DNA from: CAYFUG01 sp964346295
GTDB lineage: Bacteria > Patescibacteriota > Minisyncoccia > Moranbacterales > DUUL01
Length of the DNA stretch: 46,865 bases
Direction: 5' to 3'
Assembly: GCA_964346295.1 (NCBI GenBank)
Contig: CAYFUG010000012.1
Location: 1 to 46,865, forward strand
Under the pieces are notes generated by a model. The model did no database searches, was not told where the DNA came from, and saw only the letters and a program-made list of their open reading frames with translations. A program made the position numbers and the translations under genes. Position 1 is the first letter of the stretch. Each line of letters starts with the position of its first letter. This document shows positions 25,232-32,933 of this stretch, piece by piece.

Positions 25232-25549
25232 ATGCAAAAGCAATCATTTAAAGATAAAGATCACCGGAAGGTGCCTAAGAAGGGGTCGGAGCCGGGGGCG
25301 GTGATTGAAAATAATCCGGAAAATTATCCGCTAACAGGAGAATGGCGGGATCAAATTCCGGTGATCGACAAGGATAAGTGCATTGGTTGTGGCAAGTGTG
25401 TCCGGTTTTGTCCAGAAGCGGCGATTGAAATTAAGGCTTCCAGTGGAAATAAAAAGGCCCGAATTGATTATAAGTTTTGCAAAGGAGAAGGTATTTGTGC
25501 CCAGGTTTGCCCGGTAGGAGCGATTACAATGAAGAAGGTGAAGGGTTAA
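25232..25549 (+). CDS. porD: 2-oxoacid:ferredoxin oxidoreductase delta subunit with an altered second cluster site
   Basis: This 105-residue ferredoxin-like subunit has an N-terminal extension typical of PorD (NYPLTGEWRDQIPVID). Cluster site I is complete (C50, C53, C56 in CIGCGKC, then C60-P). Cluster site II reads CKGEGICAQVCP: C83, C89 and C93 are present, but E86 replaces the usual second cysteine. The subunit carries electrons from the catalytic subunits to ferredoxin. With three cysteines, site II may hold a [3Fe-4S] cluster or use the glutamate as ligand. It is separated from porG by 964 bases containing a repeat and a lipoprotein gene. Confidence 0.9.
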   Translation: MQKQSFKDKDHRKVPKKGSEPGAVIENNPENYPLTGEWRDQIPVIDKDKCIGCGKCVRFCPEAAIEIKASSGNKKARIDYKFCKGEGICAQVCPVGAITMKKVKG

Positions 25550-25646
25550 CTCGCCGCTCGCCGGTATTCTTGGTTATTAGGTCAGATTTATGCTAGACAC
25601 CTTTATTATTTTACTAGAAGGCGCTTTAGAAAATTTATCAAACTAA

Positions 25647-26774
25647 ATGGCTAAAAATCCCAACAAAAGAATAGTTTTGACTGGCGGGGGAACTGGAGGA
25701 CACCTCTATCCTTTGGCGGCGGTGGCTCAGTATATTCGAGCAAACACTACGGCGGAGATTGAATTTTTGTTTCTAGGTCCCAATGGACCCATGGAGCAAA
25801 AAGTGATGGATGAATACCAAATTCCTCGTAAAAAAGTAGCTAGCGGAAAATTGCGACGCTATTTTTCTCTTAGTTATTTTCTGGACATTTTTCTTTTGCC
25901 CTGGGGATTTTTGCAAGCTTTAGGACGGCTACTCTTTTTTATGCCGGATGTAGTTTTTTCTAAAGGAGGTTTTGCCTCAGTCCCAGTGGTATTGGCAGCG
26001 CGTTTTTATCGAATTCCTGTCTTGGTTCACGAATCAGACGCCGTGCCTGGCTTAGCTAACCGTATCTTGGGATCTCTAGCCACTCGGATTGCTATCAACT
26101 TTGAACGAGCTGCCATGCATTTTCCAGCTTCTAAGGTGATTAAAACCGGTGTTCCGGTTCGACAAGAAGTTTTACAGGGCAATGAAGAGGCGGGAAGAAC
26201 TCTCTTGGGAATGAAGAAGCAGGTAAAGCCGGTAGTATTAATTCTGGGTGGTTCTCAAGGAGCTCAGGCTATCAACAATGAAATTCTTTTTAACTTAGAG
26301 GAATTATTAAAGAATTATCAGCTAGTTCATCAAACTGGAACTGCGCACTATCATTTTGTAGTGGAGGTAGCTGAAAAAAAAGGTTACAAAATTGGTTATA
26401 GTGATTACTATCCTTTAGCCTCTTATCAAGGAGGGGAAGCGGGTAATCTTTTAGCATTGGCTGATGTGGTAGTTTCTCGTTGCGGAGCCACGGCCATTTC
26501 CGAAATTGCGGCTCATCGCAAACCGGCTATTTTAGTGCCTATTAAGGAGAGTGCTAACGATCATCAGAGAATTAATGCCTTTGAAGTTGCTAAAAAGGGA
26601 GGAGCGGTGGTCTTGGAGGAGGGTAACTTTAGGAAAGGTTTAATTTTTTACAATTTAGAAAAATTAACTCAAAACGAAAAAGTTCGAGAAAATCTAGGGG
26701 AGTTAGTTTCTCAATTTTATTACCCTACTGCCACGGAAAATATTGCTAGGGTATTATTTGAAATCATGAAGTAG
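25647..26774 (+). CDS. murG: MurG, UDP-GlcNAc:lipid I N-acetylglucosaminyltransferase
   Basis: This 375-residue glycosyltransferase has the MurG N-terminal GGGTGGHLYP loop (13-22), FSKGGFASVPVVLAA, VHESDAVPG, the inter-domain GVPVR, the C-terminal LGGSQGAQAIN and SRCGATAISEIA, and HQRINA near the end. MurG adds GlcNAc to lipid I on the inner face of the membrane to make lipid II. The usual dcw-cluster neighbours (ftsW, murC) are absent. With the FemAB-like gene and mreB it supports a peptidoglycan wall. Confidence 0.95.
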   Translation: MAKNPNKRIVLTGGGTGGHLYPLAAVAQYIRANTTAEIEFLFLGPNGPMEQKVMDEYQIPRKKVASGKLRRYFSLSYFLDIFLLPWGFLQALGRLLFFMPDVVFSKGGFASVPVVLAARFYRIPVLVHESDAVPGLANRILGSLATRIAINFERAAMHFPASKVIKTGVPVRQEVLQGNEEAGRTLLGMKKQVKPVVLILGGSQGAQAINNEILFNLEELLKNYQLVHQTGTAHYHFVVEVAEKKGYKIGYSDYYPLASYQGGEAGNLLALADVVVSRCGATAISEIAAHRKPAILVPIKESANDHQRINAFEVAKKGGAVVLEEGNFRKGLIFYNLEKLTQNEKVRENLGELVSQFYYPTATENIARVLFEIMK

Positions 26775-26803
26775 TTAATTTAATTTTAAAAATTTATTTA
26801 AGC

Positions 26804-26846
26804 GCCTTCCGAAGAGCGATGTTGATAAGCTAGTTTTTGGGAAGGC
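26804..26846 (+). other. Inverted repeat between murG and the next gene
   Basis: GCCTTCC (26804-26810) and GGAAGGC (26840-26846) are exact reverse complements with a 29-base loop, ending 13 bases before the next ATG. It could sequester the ribosome entry region or act as an operator. Confidence 0.4.
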
Positions 26847-26859
26847 AACCATTATTGTT

Positions 26860-27765
26860 ATGTCTTTAAGTAAAAAGATTAACCATTACTGGGAACGAGC
26901 GGGGATCACTGTTCGGGTGAAAAGAGGATTAGTAGCCTTGACCGTGGCCGTTATTTTGTTTTCTTTGGCTGGATTGGGCCTTTTACTGCAAAAAAAAGAA
27001 GATAGTCTTAAGTCATTGCAGCTTCAATGTGAACAGATTATTACTAAAGAAAAGGAAAAGGCTTCTTTGTTGAAAGACAAGCAACTCAAACTAGAGGCAA
27101 TCGCTCAAGCTCGAGAAGAGCAAGTAGCAAAGGAGTTTGTAGCCTCGGAAACTTTTATTAAAAGTGGTCTGACTACCAAGACTAAAGTGGAAGTAAAAAG
27201 AAAAGAGCAGCCTTTGTCAGTTTTTATTGATGACTCTTTTAGTAATCCTAGGATTATTCGTAAAACAACCACTGATTTATATGTAGGATTACTTTCTGAG
27301 GGCCGAGGGACAATTGGTTATGAAACTTTCCACACTGCTTATCGAATTAATTTGACGGACGGAAGCGCTACTAAATTAAGAACTCAAAAAACTATTCTTC
27401 CTGGAAGCAAGGACCGACTCTACATTAATGATATCTCTCCCAATGGACAAAAGCTTGCTTATGTAGTAGGGAGGAGAATTATCGTGGAAGACTTATTACG
27501 AGGAGAGATTCAGGATGAATTTGAAATGAATAGCAAGTTTCCTCACCTGGGAGGGGGGATCTTTTCTTCTGACTCTTCTAAATTAGCTTATGGAGCCACT
27601 AGTAGCTATCAAAGTGATTCTGGAGAGGAGGCCAAAGTTTTAATGGTGGATTTAGCTACCCATGAAAATCAAGAATTAGCTCGGTCTAATGGAGGATTCT
27701 ACAATTTAATTAGCTGGGAAGGTGATCAAGTTCAAGATCTTGAGTTTGAACTTTTAGCGTTATAG
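26860..27765 (+). CDS. Single-pass membrane protein with partial beta-propeller
   Basis: This 301-residue protein has a short basic N-terminus, a membrane helix (about 24-44), a coiled-coil-like segment (about 45-90) and a beta-rich extracytoplasmic part. The repeated pattern there (INDISPNGQKLAYVVG and FSSDSSKLAYGA) looks like TolB/WD40-like blades. Only two or three blades are visible, so it is a partial propeller or a small sensor domain. The function is unknown. It follows murG on the same strand. Confidence 0.65.
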   Translation: MSLSKKINHYWERAGITVRVKRGLVALTVAVILFSLAGLGLLLQKKEDSLKSLQLQCEQIITKEKEKASLLKDKQLKLEAIAQAREEQVAKEFVASETFIKSGLTTKTKVEVKRKEQPLSVFIDDSFSNPRIIRKTTTDLYVGLLSEGRGTIGYETFHTAYRINLTDGSATKLRTQKTILPGSKDRLYINDISPNGQKLAYVVGRRIIVEDLLRGEIQDEFEMNSKFPHLGGGIFSSDSSKLAYGATSSYQSDSGEEAKVLMVDLATHENQELARSNGGFYNLISWEGDQVQDLEFELLAL

Positions 27766-27830
27766 AACTCTCTTGCTTTTAGCTGTTTTCTTTGTTAATT
27801 TTTAATAGGTTTTCTAGGAAATAAATCTTC

Positions 27831-27946
27831 CTTATGAAAATTTTGAAAATTAAAGAAGCTCTAGCTTAGACTATGGTGACAAGTCTTGAGATTTATGTTA
27901 GCTGGCATTATTTCACAAAGATCCTAATTTAAAAGCAAACTTTGTG
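27831..27946 (+). promoter_or_regulatory. Structured region upstream of the 28011 gene
   Basis: ATAAATCT (27831-27838) pairs perfectly with AGATTTAT (27889-27896) and encloses a core starting GAAAATTTTGAAAATTAA that also occurs inside the pepA leader (13935-13952). A second perfect stem, CACAAAG (27914-27920) with CTTTGTG (27940-27946), follows. There is no T run, so no terminator. It may be a leader RNA related to the pepA one. Confidence 0.4.
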
Positions 27947-28010
27947 GCAACCGTTACTTCACTTGCTGATATAAATTTCACAAATCATCACTTTTAATAA
28001 CATTCCTCTA

Positions 28011-29198
28011 ATGGCAAAGAAAAGCATCACCAAGAAGAAGCCCAGAAACAGCAAGAAGACTTCTTTTTCTAAGGCCAAAAAGATCCAAAAGAGTAATTCC
28101 CGGGATTCTAAAAAAAAGACTTCTAGTGTCAAGAAGACTTCCGTTACTAGAAAAAAAAACAGTCAATCCCAAAAAGATCCCTCCGGAATTAAAAAGAAAT
28201 CTACCAAACCTTTTCTGTATACTACTGGCTATTTGGGAGTAGGCCTAATGCTGATCTCTGTTAGTATGGTGGCCTATTTCGCTGTTGCTTTAGGAGGAGA
28301 AAAATCTCAACTAAGAACGCAAATTGATTCCTTGGAGGGGGCGGAGCCCGGAACTTACCAAGAACTATCCAGGAATTTTTCCTTGTTGCCAGAAAAAGAA
28401 GACGCCGGCCAATCTCAAGATAGAGCCCTTGAAATTGACTTGGACACTACTAAATGGAAAACTTACAAAAACACTCGCTATTTATTTCAGATGCGGTATC
28501 CTCATTACTGGGAAGATCCTCAAGTGGAAGAGCGCTTTATACCAGGAGAGGAGTATCAGTTTAAACTTTCTTTCACTCGTCAAGATCCGGATGGTAAAAC
28601 AACAGGAGTAGATGTTTTAGTATATCCATTTGCTTACTTTGAAGTCGAAGATACTAGTCCAGTAACAGAGAAAGAGTTTGTGACCAAAGAGGGAGTACAT
28701 TGCCCTCCTATTAATGAGGAGGTGACTATTGGGCAGGCTGATTATTCTGCTAAAAAAGTTCTCATTAAAGAAAACAAATGCTACGATGAAGCTTATTTTT
28801 TCAGTGCTCATCGGAATGGCTATTTGTATAATTTTGTTCCAGTCCCTCGAGATGGTTACAATTATCCCGGCTATGACGGAGAAATAGAGACTAGATGGGA
28901 TATTCCCGAATTTGAAAAAATGCTAGAGACGGTTAAGTTTCTTCCTAAGCCTAAGCCTAAGCCAACCGCCAAAAAGCCTGTTAGTGCTAAAAAAGTAGGG
29001 GATAAGTATGTATGTGCCGGGGATGATGCTACTAAATGGAGTTTGCAAAATCCTCCCGGTCACCTAGATACCCAGTGCTGCTTGGATCCAGACGAAACGC
29101 CGAATCCTTGGTGTAGTTATACACAAGAAAATTTGGATAAAGTAGCGAAAATGAAAGCGGAGGGGCCGCCGGATGAGTGGGAGGATAAGTGGGACTAG
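28011..29198 (+). CDS. Membrane protein with histone-H1-like lysine-rich cytoplasmic tail
   Basis: The first 66 residues of this 395-residue protein are extremely rich in Lys and Ser/Thr (KKKPRNSKKTSFSKAKK and similar), like the tails of H1-like bacterial proteins. One membrane helix follows (about 69-94). The outer part has a domain (about 145-315) resembling lipoprotein substrate-binding-like folds (WKTYKNTRYLFQMRYPHYWE), then a KPKPKP linker and a small cysteine-rich end (CAGDDATKW, CCLDPDE, WCSY) with several possible disulfides. The tail could bind nucleic acid or the acidic membrane surface. It ends just before repeat copy B. Confidence 0.7.
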   Translation: MAKKSITKKKPRNSKKTSFSKAKKIQKSNSRDSKKKTSSVKKTSVTRKKNSQSQKDPSGIKKKSTKPFLYTTGYLGVGLMLISVSMVAYFAVALGGEKSQLRTQIDSLEGAEPGTYQELSRNFSLLPEKEDAGQSQDRALEIDLDTTKWKTYKNTRYLFQMRYPHYWEDPQVEERFIPGEEYQFKLSFTRQDPDGKTTGVDVLVYPFAYFEVEDTSPVTEKEFVTKEGVHCPPINEEVTIGQADYSAKKVLIKENKCYDEAYFFSAHRNGYLYNFVPVPRDGYNYPGYDGEIETRWDIPEFEKMLETVKFLPKPKPKPTAKKPVSAKKVGDKYVCAGDDATKWSLQNPPGHLDTQCCLDPDETPNPWCSYTQENLDKVAKMKAEGPPDEWEDKWD

Positions 29199-29204
29199 AA
29201 GAGA

Positions 29205-29323
29205 GACTTCCAAATTTTGAAAATTTTGGTGTTGCGAATTCCGAGTTTCGTTCACCGTGCCAGTCAGTACGGCTCGCTTCAATTCTCATTTGCGTCTAAA
29301 AATTTCCTAAATTTTGAAGGTCC
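29205..29323. repeat. Palindromic intergenic repeat, copy B
   Basis: This is the second copy of the element at 24268, lying six bases after a stop codon. It starts GACTTCCAAATTTTGAAAAT and ends near TTTTGAAGGTCC. The two arms (29205-29236 and about 29290-29322) are imperfect reverse complements of about 30 bases around a centre with CAGTACGGCTC. It codes for nothing visible. Confidence 0.85.
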
Positions 29324-29375
29324 TTGAGGATTGGCATTTGTCCTTTAATTATAATTTCCAGAGAAAGTAAATATC

Positions 29376-29525
29376 ATGAAACAGAGGATTTGAGTGGCTG
29401 CGATAATTGTTGATAAAGAGAGGATTTTACTTGTAAGGCATGTTCATCCGGACTCAAAATTTGCTTGGTGGGTGCCTCCAGAAAGTGTATTTAAGGAGGC
29501 AAACTTGAAAGATAAAATCGAATAA
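29376..29525 (+). pseudogene. Nudix hydrolase relic
   Basis: Reading from the ATG at 29376 gives MKQRI, a TGA stop (29391-29393), then VAAIIVDKERILLVRHVHPD and SKFAWWVPP. This is the opening of a Nudix hydrolase, where R or a similar residue is expected at the stop (CGA to TGA would do it). After WWVPP the glycines and the Nudix box are missing; ESVFKEANLKDKIE and a TAA follow, which look like the flanks of a deleted box. It is a decayed gene lying next to repeat copy B. Confidence 0.8.
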
Positions 29526-29540
29526 TGATTAATTAATTTT

Positions 29541-30701
29541 ATGCTAATTAAAAAACAAAAAATTATTGGATTTTTGCTGTTGGGAACAGCGGTACTATTC
29601 TCTGGTTGTTCTCTTTTAGGAGGAGGAGAAGACAGCAACCAACTTAGTCAGGGTGGCGTCTATAAATCTAGTGATGGGGGACTAACTTTTGAACAAAAAC
29701 CCAAAGTAAACGGAGAGTTTTTATTGGATAAGGCTAATGTTTTGTATCTTAGGATAGACCCTCAGGATCCCCAAACTATTTACGCTGGAACCCCTGGTTT
29801 GGGCTTATTGCGCACAGAAAACGGAGGAGATAACTGGAATCGCAATCAAGCTAACTTTACTAGGGCTACGGATATTTTTATTAATCCTCAGAATTCTCAG
29901 GAAATGTACGCCCTAGCTCGGATTCCGGAAGTGGGAGGAAGAGTTTTAAAGAGTACTGATGGCGGTAGTAACTGGAAGGAGGTTTTCACTGATCAAACTG
30001 GACAAGCTAGTGTCTTGAGTTTTGCCATGGATCCTAATAATCCTCGCACTCTCTACATTGGAGACTCCGAAGGAGGGGTGTACAAGTCTATCAATCAAGG
30101 AGAGACCTGGAAAAGTTTAGTCTGGGCCAAGAGCGGAATCAGTAAAATTGAAATTAGCTCGGTTGATTCTAAGATTGTTTACTTCGCTACAGCTTCCTCG
30201 GGCTCTTTTCGAACCGAAAGTGGAGGAGAAGCTCCGGCTCCCTCCGGTAATTCCAAGGAAGCTGAAGATCAAGGTGACTCTACTAGTCAAGGAAGCCAAG
30301 GCCGCAAGGATGCTTTTACCGCCCTTAATACCGGTAATAAAGTTTATAATATTATTGCTCATCCCTACAAAAAGGAGGCGGTTTATGTTAGTGATAATCA
30401 AGGAGTTCGTCGTAGTGATGACCTAGGGATGAATTGGGAGACACTTAACACCTTAGTGAAGCCGGATAATTTGGCCACTCGAGGGTTAGCAATTAATCCT
30501 CAAAATGACCAAATTATTTATTTGGCTTCTCGAAATGTATTTTATAAATCAACCGATGGAGGGCAAACCTGGAAGCCAATTTCCCTTAACATTGATCGGA
30601 TCATTAAGGTGATAGAAATAAATCCCCAAAACCCTCAAGAAATTTATTTAGGAACCTATAAATTAGATGAAGGGGGAGGCCTGAAGTTATTTCCTTTTTG
30701 A
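29541..30701 (+). CDS. BNR/Asp-box beta-propeller lipoprotein
   Basis: This 386-residue protein has a lipoprotein signal ending LFSGC (C23). The rest is a propeller with about six Asp-box motifs: SSDGGLTFE, TENGGDNWN, STDGGSNWK, SINQGETWK, SDDLGMNWE and STDGGQTWK, each followed by an LxxDPxxPxTIYAG-like strand. Such folds occur in Ycf48, sialidases and sortilin. The catalytic residues of sialidases are not evident, so a binding or assembly role is more likely. A low-complexity Ser/Glu/Gly insert lies at about 225-260. It would sit on the outer face of the membrane. Confidence 0.85.
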   Translation: MLIKKQKIIGFLLLGTAVLFSGCSLLGGGEDSNQLSQGGVYKSSDGGLTFEQKPKVNGEFLLDKANVLYLRIDPQDPQTIYAGTPGLGLLRTENGGDNWNRNQANFTRATDIFINPQNSQEMYALARIPEVGGRVLKSTDGGSNWKEVFTDQTGQASVLSFAMDPNNPRTLYIGDSEGGVYKSINQGETWKSLVWAKSGISKIEISSVDSKIVYFATASSGSFRTESGGEAPAPSGNSKEAEDQGDSTSQGSQGRKDAFTALNTGNKVYNIIAHPYKKEAVYVSDNQGVRRSDDLGMNWETLNTLVKPDNLATRGLAINPQNDQIIYLASRNVFYKSTDGGQTWKPISLNIDRIIKVIEINPQNPQEIYLGTYKLDEGGGLKLFPF

Positions 30702-30755
30702 TTTTGTTTGTTTGTATTTTGCGGACAGATTAATTTTTAATGAACTATTTTTTGT

Positions 30756-31307
30756 ATGAGTGATTTTCCTCAATTCAGAAAAAAATTAGACCAAGTTGTG
30801 GAGAGATTCCAAGGAGAACTGAAAAACATTCGAACTGGACGAGCAACTCCCGCCTTAGTGGAGGATTTGTCGGTAGACTATTACGGAGTGCCGACTCCTA
30901 TTCAGCAAGTAGCATCTATTACTGCTAGTGATGCTCGGAGTTTGGCAATCACTCCCTGGAGTAAGGATCAGTTAGCGGCTATTGAAAAAGCTGTTAGAGA
31001 TTCTAATCTGGGGTTTAACCCCGTCAATGACGGCAATGTTATTCGAATTAATTTGCCAGCTCTTACGGAGGAGCGTCGTAAGGAGTTAGCAAGACTAGTA
31101 GGCAAGGAAGCCGAAGAAGCCCGAATTAATTTGCGCAAAACTCGAGAAGATCAGTGGTCAGAATTACAAAAACAAGAAAAAGCGGGAGAAATTTCGGAGG
31201 ATGAGAAGTTTCAGTTAAAAGACAAGTTGCAAAAGGTGGTGGATGAGTATAATCAAAAAATTGAGGAGATCAGTAAGAAGAAGGAAGAAGAGGTGATGAA
31301 AGTTTAG
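30756..31307 (+). CDS. frr: Ribosome recycling factor
   Basis: This 183-residue protein is a standard RRF: three-helix-bundle domain with LKNIRTGRATPALVEDL, the hinge and beta domain with YYGVPTPIQQVASI and ITPW, then GNVIRINLPALTEERRKEL and the long C-terminal helix. With EF-G it splits post-termination ribosomes. The length is normal. The genes often beside it (pyrH, tsf) are absent. Confidence 0.97.
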   Translation: MSDFPQFRKKLDQVVERFQGELKNIRTGRATPALVEDLSVDYYGVPTPIQQVASITASDARSLAITPWSKDQLAAIEKAVRDSNLGFNPVNDGNVIRINLPALTEERRKELARLVGKEAEEARINLRKTREDQWSELQKQEKAGEISEDEKFQLKDKLQKVVDEYNQKIEEISKKKEEEVMKV

Positions 31308-31339
31308 AAGTTTTAATAATGTCTTATAATTAAATAAAA

Positions 31340-32278
31340 ATGGAAGATCTTAAAAAATCTATAGCGCCTAGATACGAGAAAGAAAGAGGGAAAGAAAAAA
31401 TGATATTCCCAAACCTCAAAGCTTACAAAGGGGATTTTATTGAAATAGCGTTAGGAGAAAATCAGTTTGATTACTCATTTCCAAAATATTCTAAAGGCGG
31501 AACAGAAGCTCTAAGTAAGAAAGAGGGAGAGATCGAATTTCCTCGAGGCTCAGCATCAATGGTCAAATACTTTCGTTTCTTGTTAGATCATTTGGGCGTT
31601 GAATTTCCGGAAGGGTTGCCCTTGCTTGAGATTGGTGGTCCAACTATAGGAGCTACAGAAAGGGATATTTATTACTCACAGCCTAGTTTTGCGGTTATAG
31701 AAAATATCCAACCCAGAAGCTCATATTATGAACTGCTCAAAGAAGATGATAGCAAAGATTCGCCAGTTAGAGGCACTGATTGGTTTTGTATGCAACAGGA
31801 GAAACTATCGTTTTGTGGTTCAATTAAGGAGGCTGGAGATAAGGCTATCCAAGTTTTAGACAAGGCGATTGACGAAGATGATTTTGATGGTTATCTTAAG
31901 GGTGAGTTCGGCTTAGTTACGGCTTATGGGGTTTTTGGAAATGAAAATGCGACAAGCTTCAGTTCTGCAGACTGGGGGCCAGATATGAGTAGCAATGAAA
32001 AGCGAATGAAGATTCTTAACAATATAGCCAGTGTAATGAAGCCAGGGGGCTTGTTATTTTTATCGATTAATAATTGCAGCAAGGGACAAAGATACTGGGG
32101 ATTAGATGAAGAGGAATCTCTTGAGCGGATTGATGAAATAAAAGAACAAGAAAAAGAAAGAAAACTCAATTTTCAACCGGGATTTGAACCCAAAGAGTTG
32201 ATGGAGGCAGGATTCTCAATAATAACCAAATTGCCCTATAGAGACGGCATGTTTGTTTGTCAGTATGCAAGAAACTGA
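31340..32278 (+). CDS. Putative SAM-dependent methyltransferase
   Basis: This 312-residue protein has a Rossmann-type methyltransferase pattern: LLEIGGPTIGATERD (motif I-like, about 95-110), FGLVTAYGVFG (about 192-202) and SVMKPGGLLFLSIN (post-motif PGG, about 231-244), then a C-terminal FEPKELMEAGFSII. Motif I is not the perfect GxGxG, so activity is uncertain. A TATAAT (31325-31330) lies only nine bases before the ATG, so its transcript may be nearly leaderless. The substrate is unknown. Confidence 0.65.
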   Translation: MEDLKKSIAPRYEKERGKEKMIFPNLKAYKGDFIEIALGENQFDYSFPKYSKGGTEALSKKEGEIEFPRGSASMVKYFRFLLDHLGVEFPEGLPLLEIGGPTIGATERDIYYSQPSFAVIENIQPRSSYYELLKEDDSKDSPVRGTDWFCMQQEKLSFCGSIKEAGDKAIQVLDKAIDEDDFDGYLKGEFGLVTAYGVFGNENATSFSSADWGPDMSSNEKRMKILNNIASVMKPGGLLFLSINNCSKGQRYWGLDEEESLERIDEIKEQEKERKLNFQPGFEPKELMEAGFSIITKLPYRDGMFVCQYARN

Positions 32279-32451
32279 CTCAGAGAAGAATTCTCTTAAC
32301 TTTTAGCTTGAAAATAAAAAACGACCTAATTTGAGCCATGTGAAATAGGCAGAAGTTTTTCCAACATTTTCTCGGGGGACCCTTCTGGTTTTTTCTGGTC
32401 GAGCACGGCTTAAGGGTGAAGCATTAATAATTTAACATTAAAAAAATAACT

Positions 32452-32730
32452 ATGGATAAAATAGACTATCTTCAAATCAGTAAACTTGATAGCGATAAGG
32501 AGGGGGGCAAAAAATCAATTCCGGTAAATCCAGACGAAATTGATGCGAATTGGCTTGTTGCACTTAATAACCAAGAGAGTGGTTTTCCAGATGTTTTACT
32601 CTGTAAAAAAGGCGAAGGAGAAGAAGTAAAAAGAAGGCTACAAAAAGCGAATAGGGAAGCCGGAACTTCTTATGGCCGGGGTGACTACGGCTTGCTTGAT
32701 AGAGATCCTGAAATAAAAGAAGTGGATTAA
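32452..32730 (+). CDS. Hypothetical small protein
   Basis: This 92-residue soluble protein rich in Lys, Asp and Glu was not recognised. It contains NPDEIDANWLVALNNQ and a Gly-Arg segment SYGRGDYGLLDRDPE. No signal peptide, membrane segment or Shine-Dalgarno sequence is seen, and a real gene is only moderately supported. Confidence 0.5.
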   Translation: MDKIDYLQISKLDSDKEGGKKSIPVNPDEIDANWLVALNNQESGFPDVLLCKKGEGEEVKRRLQKANREAGTSYGRGDYGLLDRDPEIKEVD

Positions 32731-32796
32731 TTTCCTCTAGAAGCAAGCAACCCAATTTATTATCTGCAACAAATCGTTTTTGGTATTTTTGGTAAT

Positions 32797-32881
32797 GGAA
32801 AATTGACGATAGTTTCGTTTCGTCGTGGCGTCAATTTTCCTCTGCCCAAGCTTTCATTTCTTTATATAAATGAAGACTTGG
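32797..32881 (+). other. Two strong hairpins upstream of rseP
   Basis: GGAAAATTGACG (32797-32808) pairs perfectly over 12 bp with CGTCAATTTTCC (32829-32840). Next, CCAAG..TTCATTT (32846-32859) pairs with AAATGAA..CTTGG (32868-32881), with one mismatched step. No T run follows. They may shape the 5' leader of rseP. Confidence 0.6.
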
Positions 32882-32933
32882 ATAGGGCTAAATTATGCTG
32901 CTATTAAAATCTAAACAAACAAATTAACAAATT

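Noticed and set aside
32797..32881. Intrinsic terminators before rseP.
   Set aside because: The stems are strong, but no T run follows either of them, so they are listed only as hairpins.
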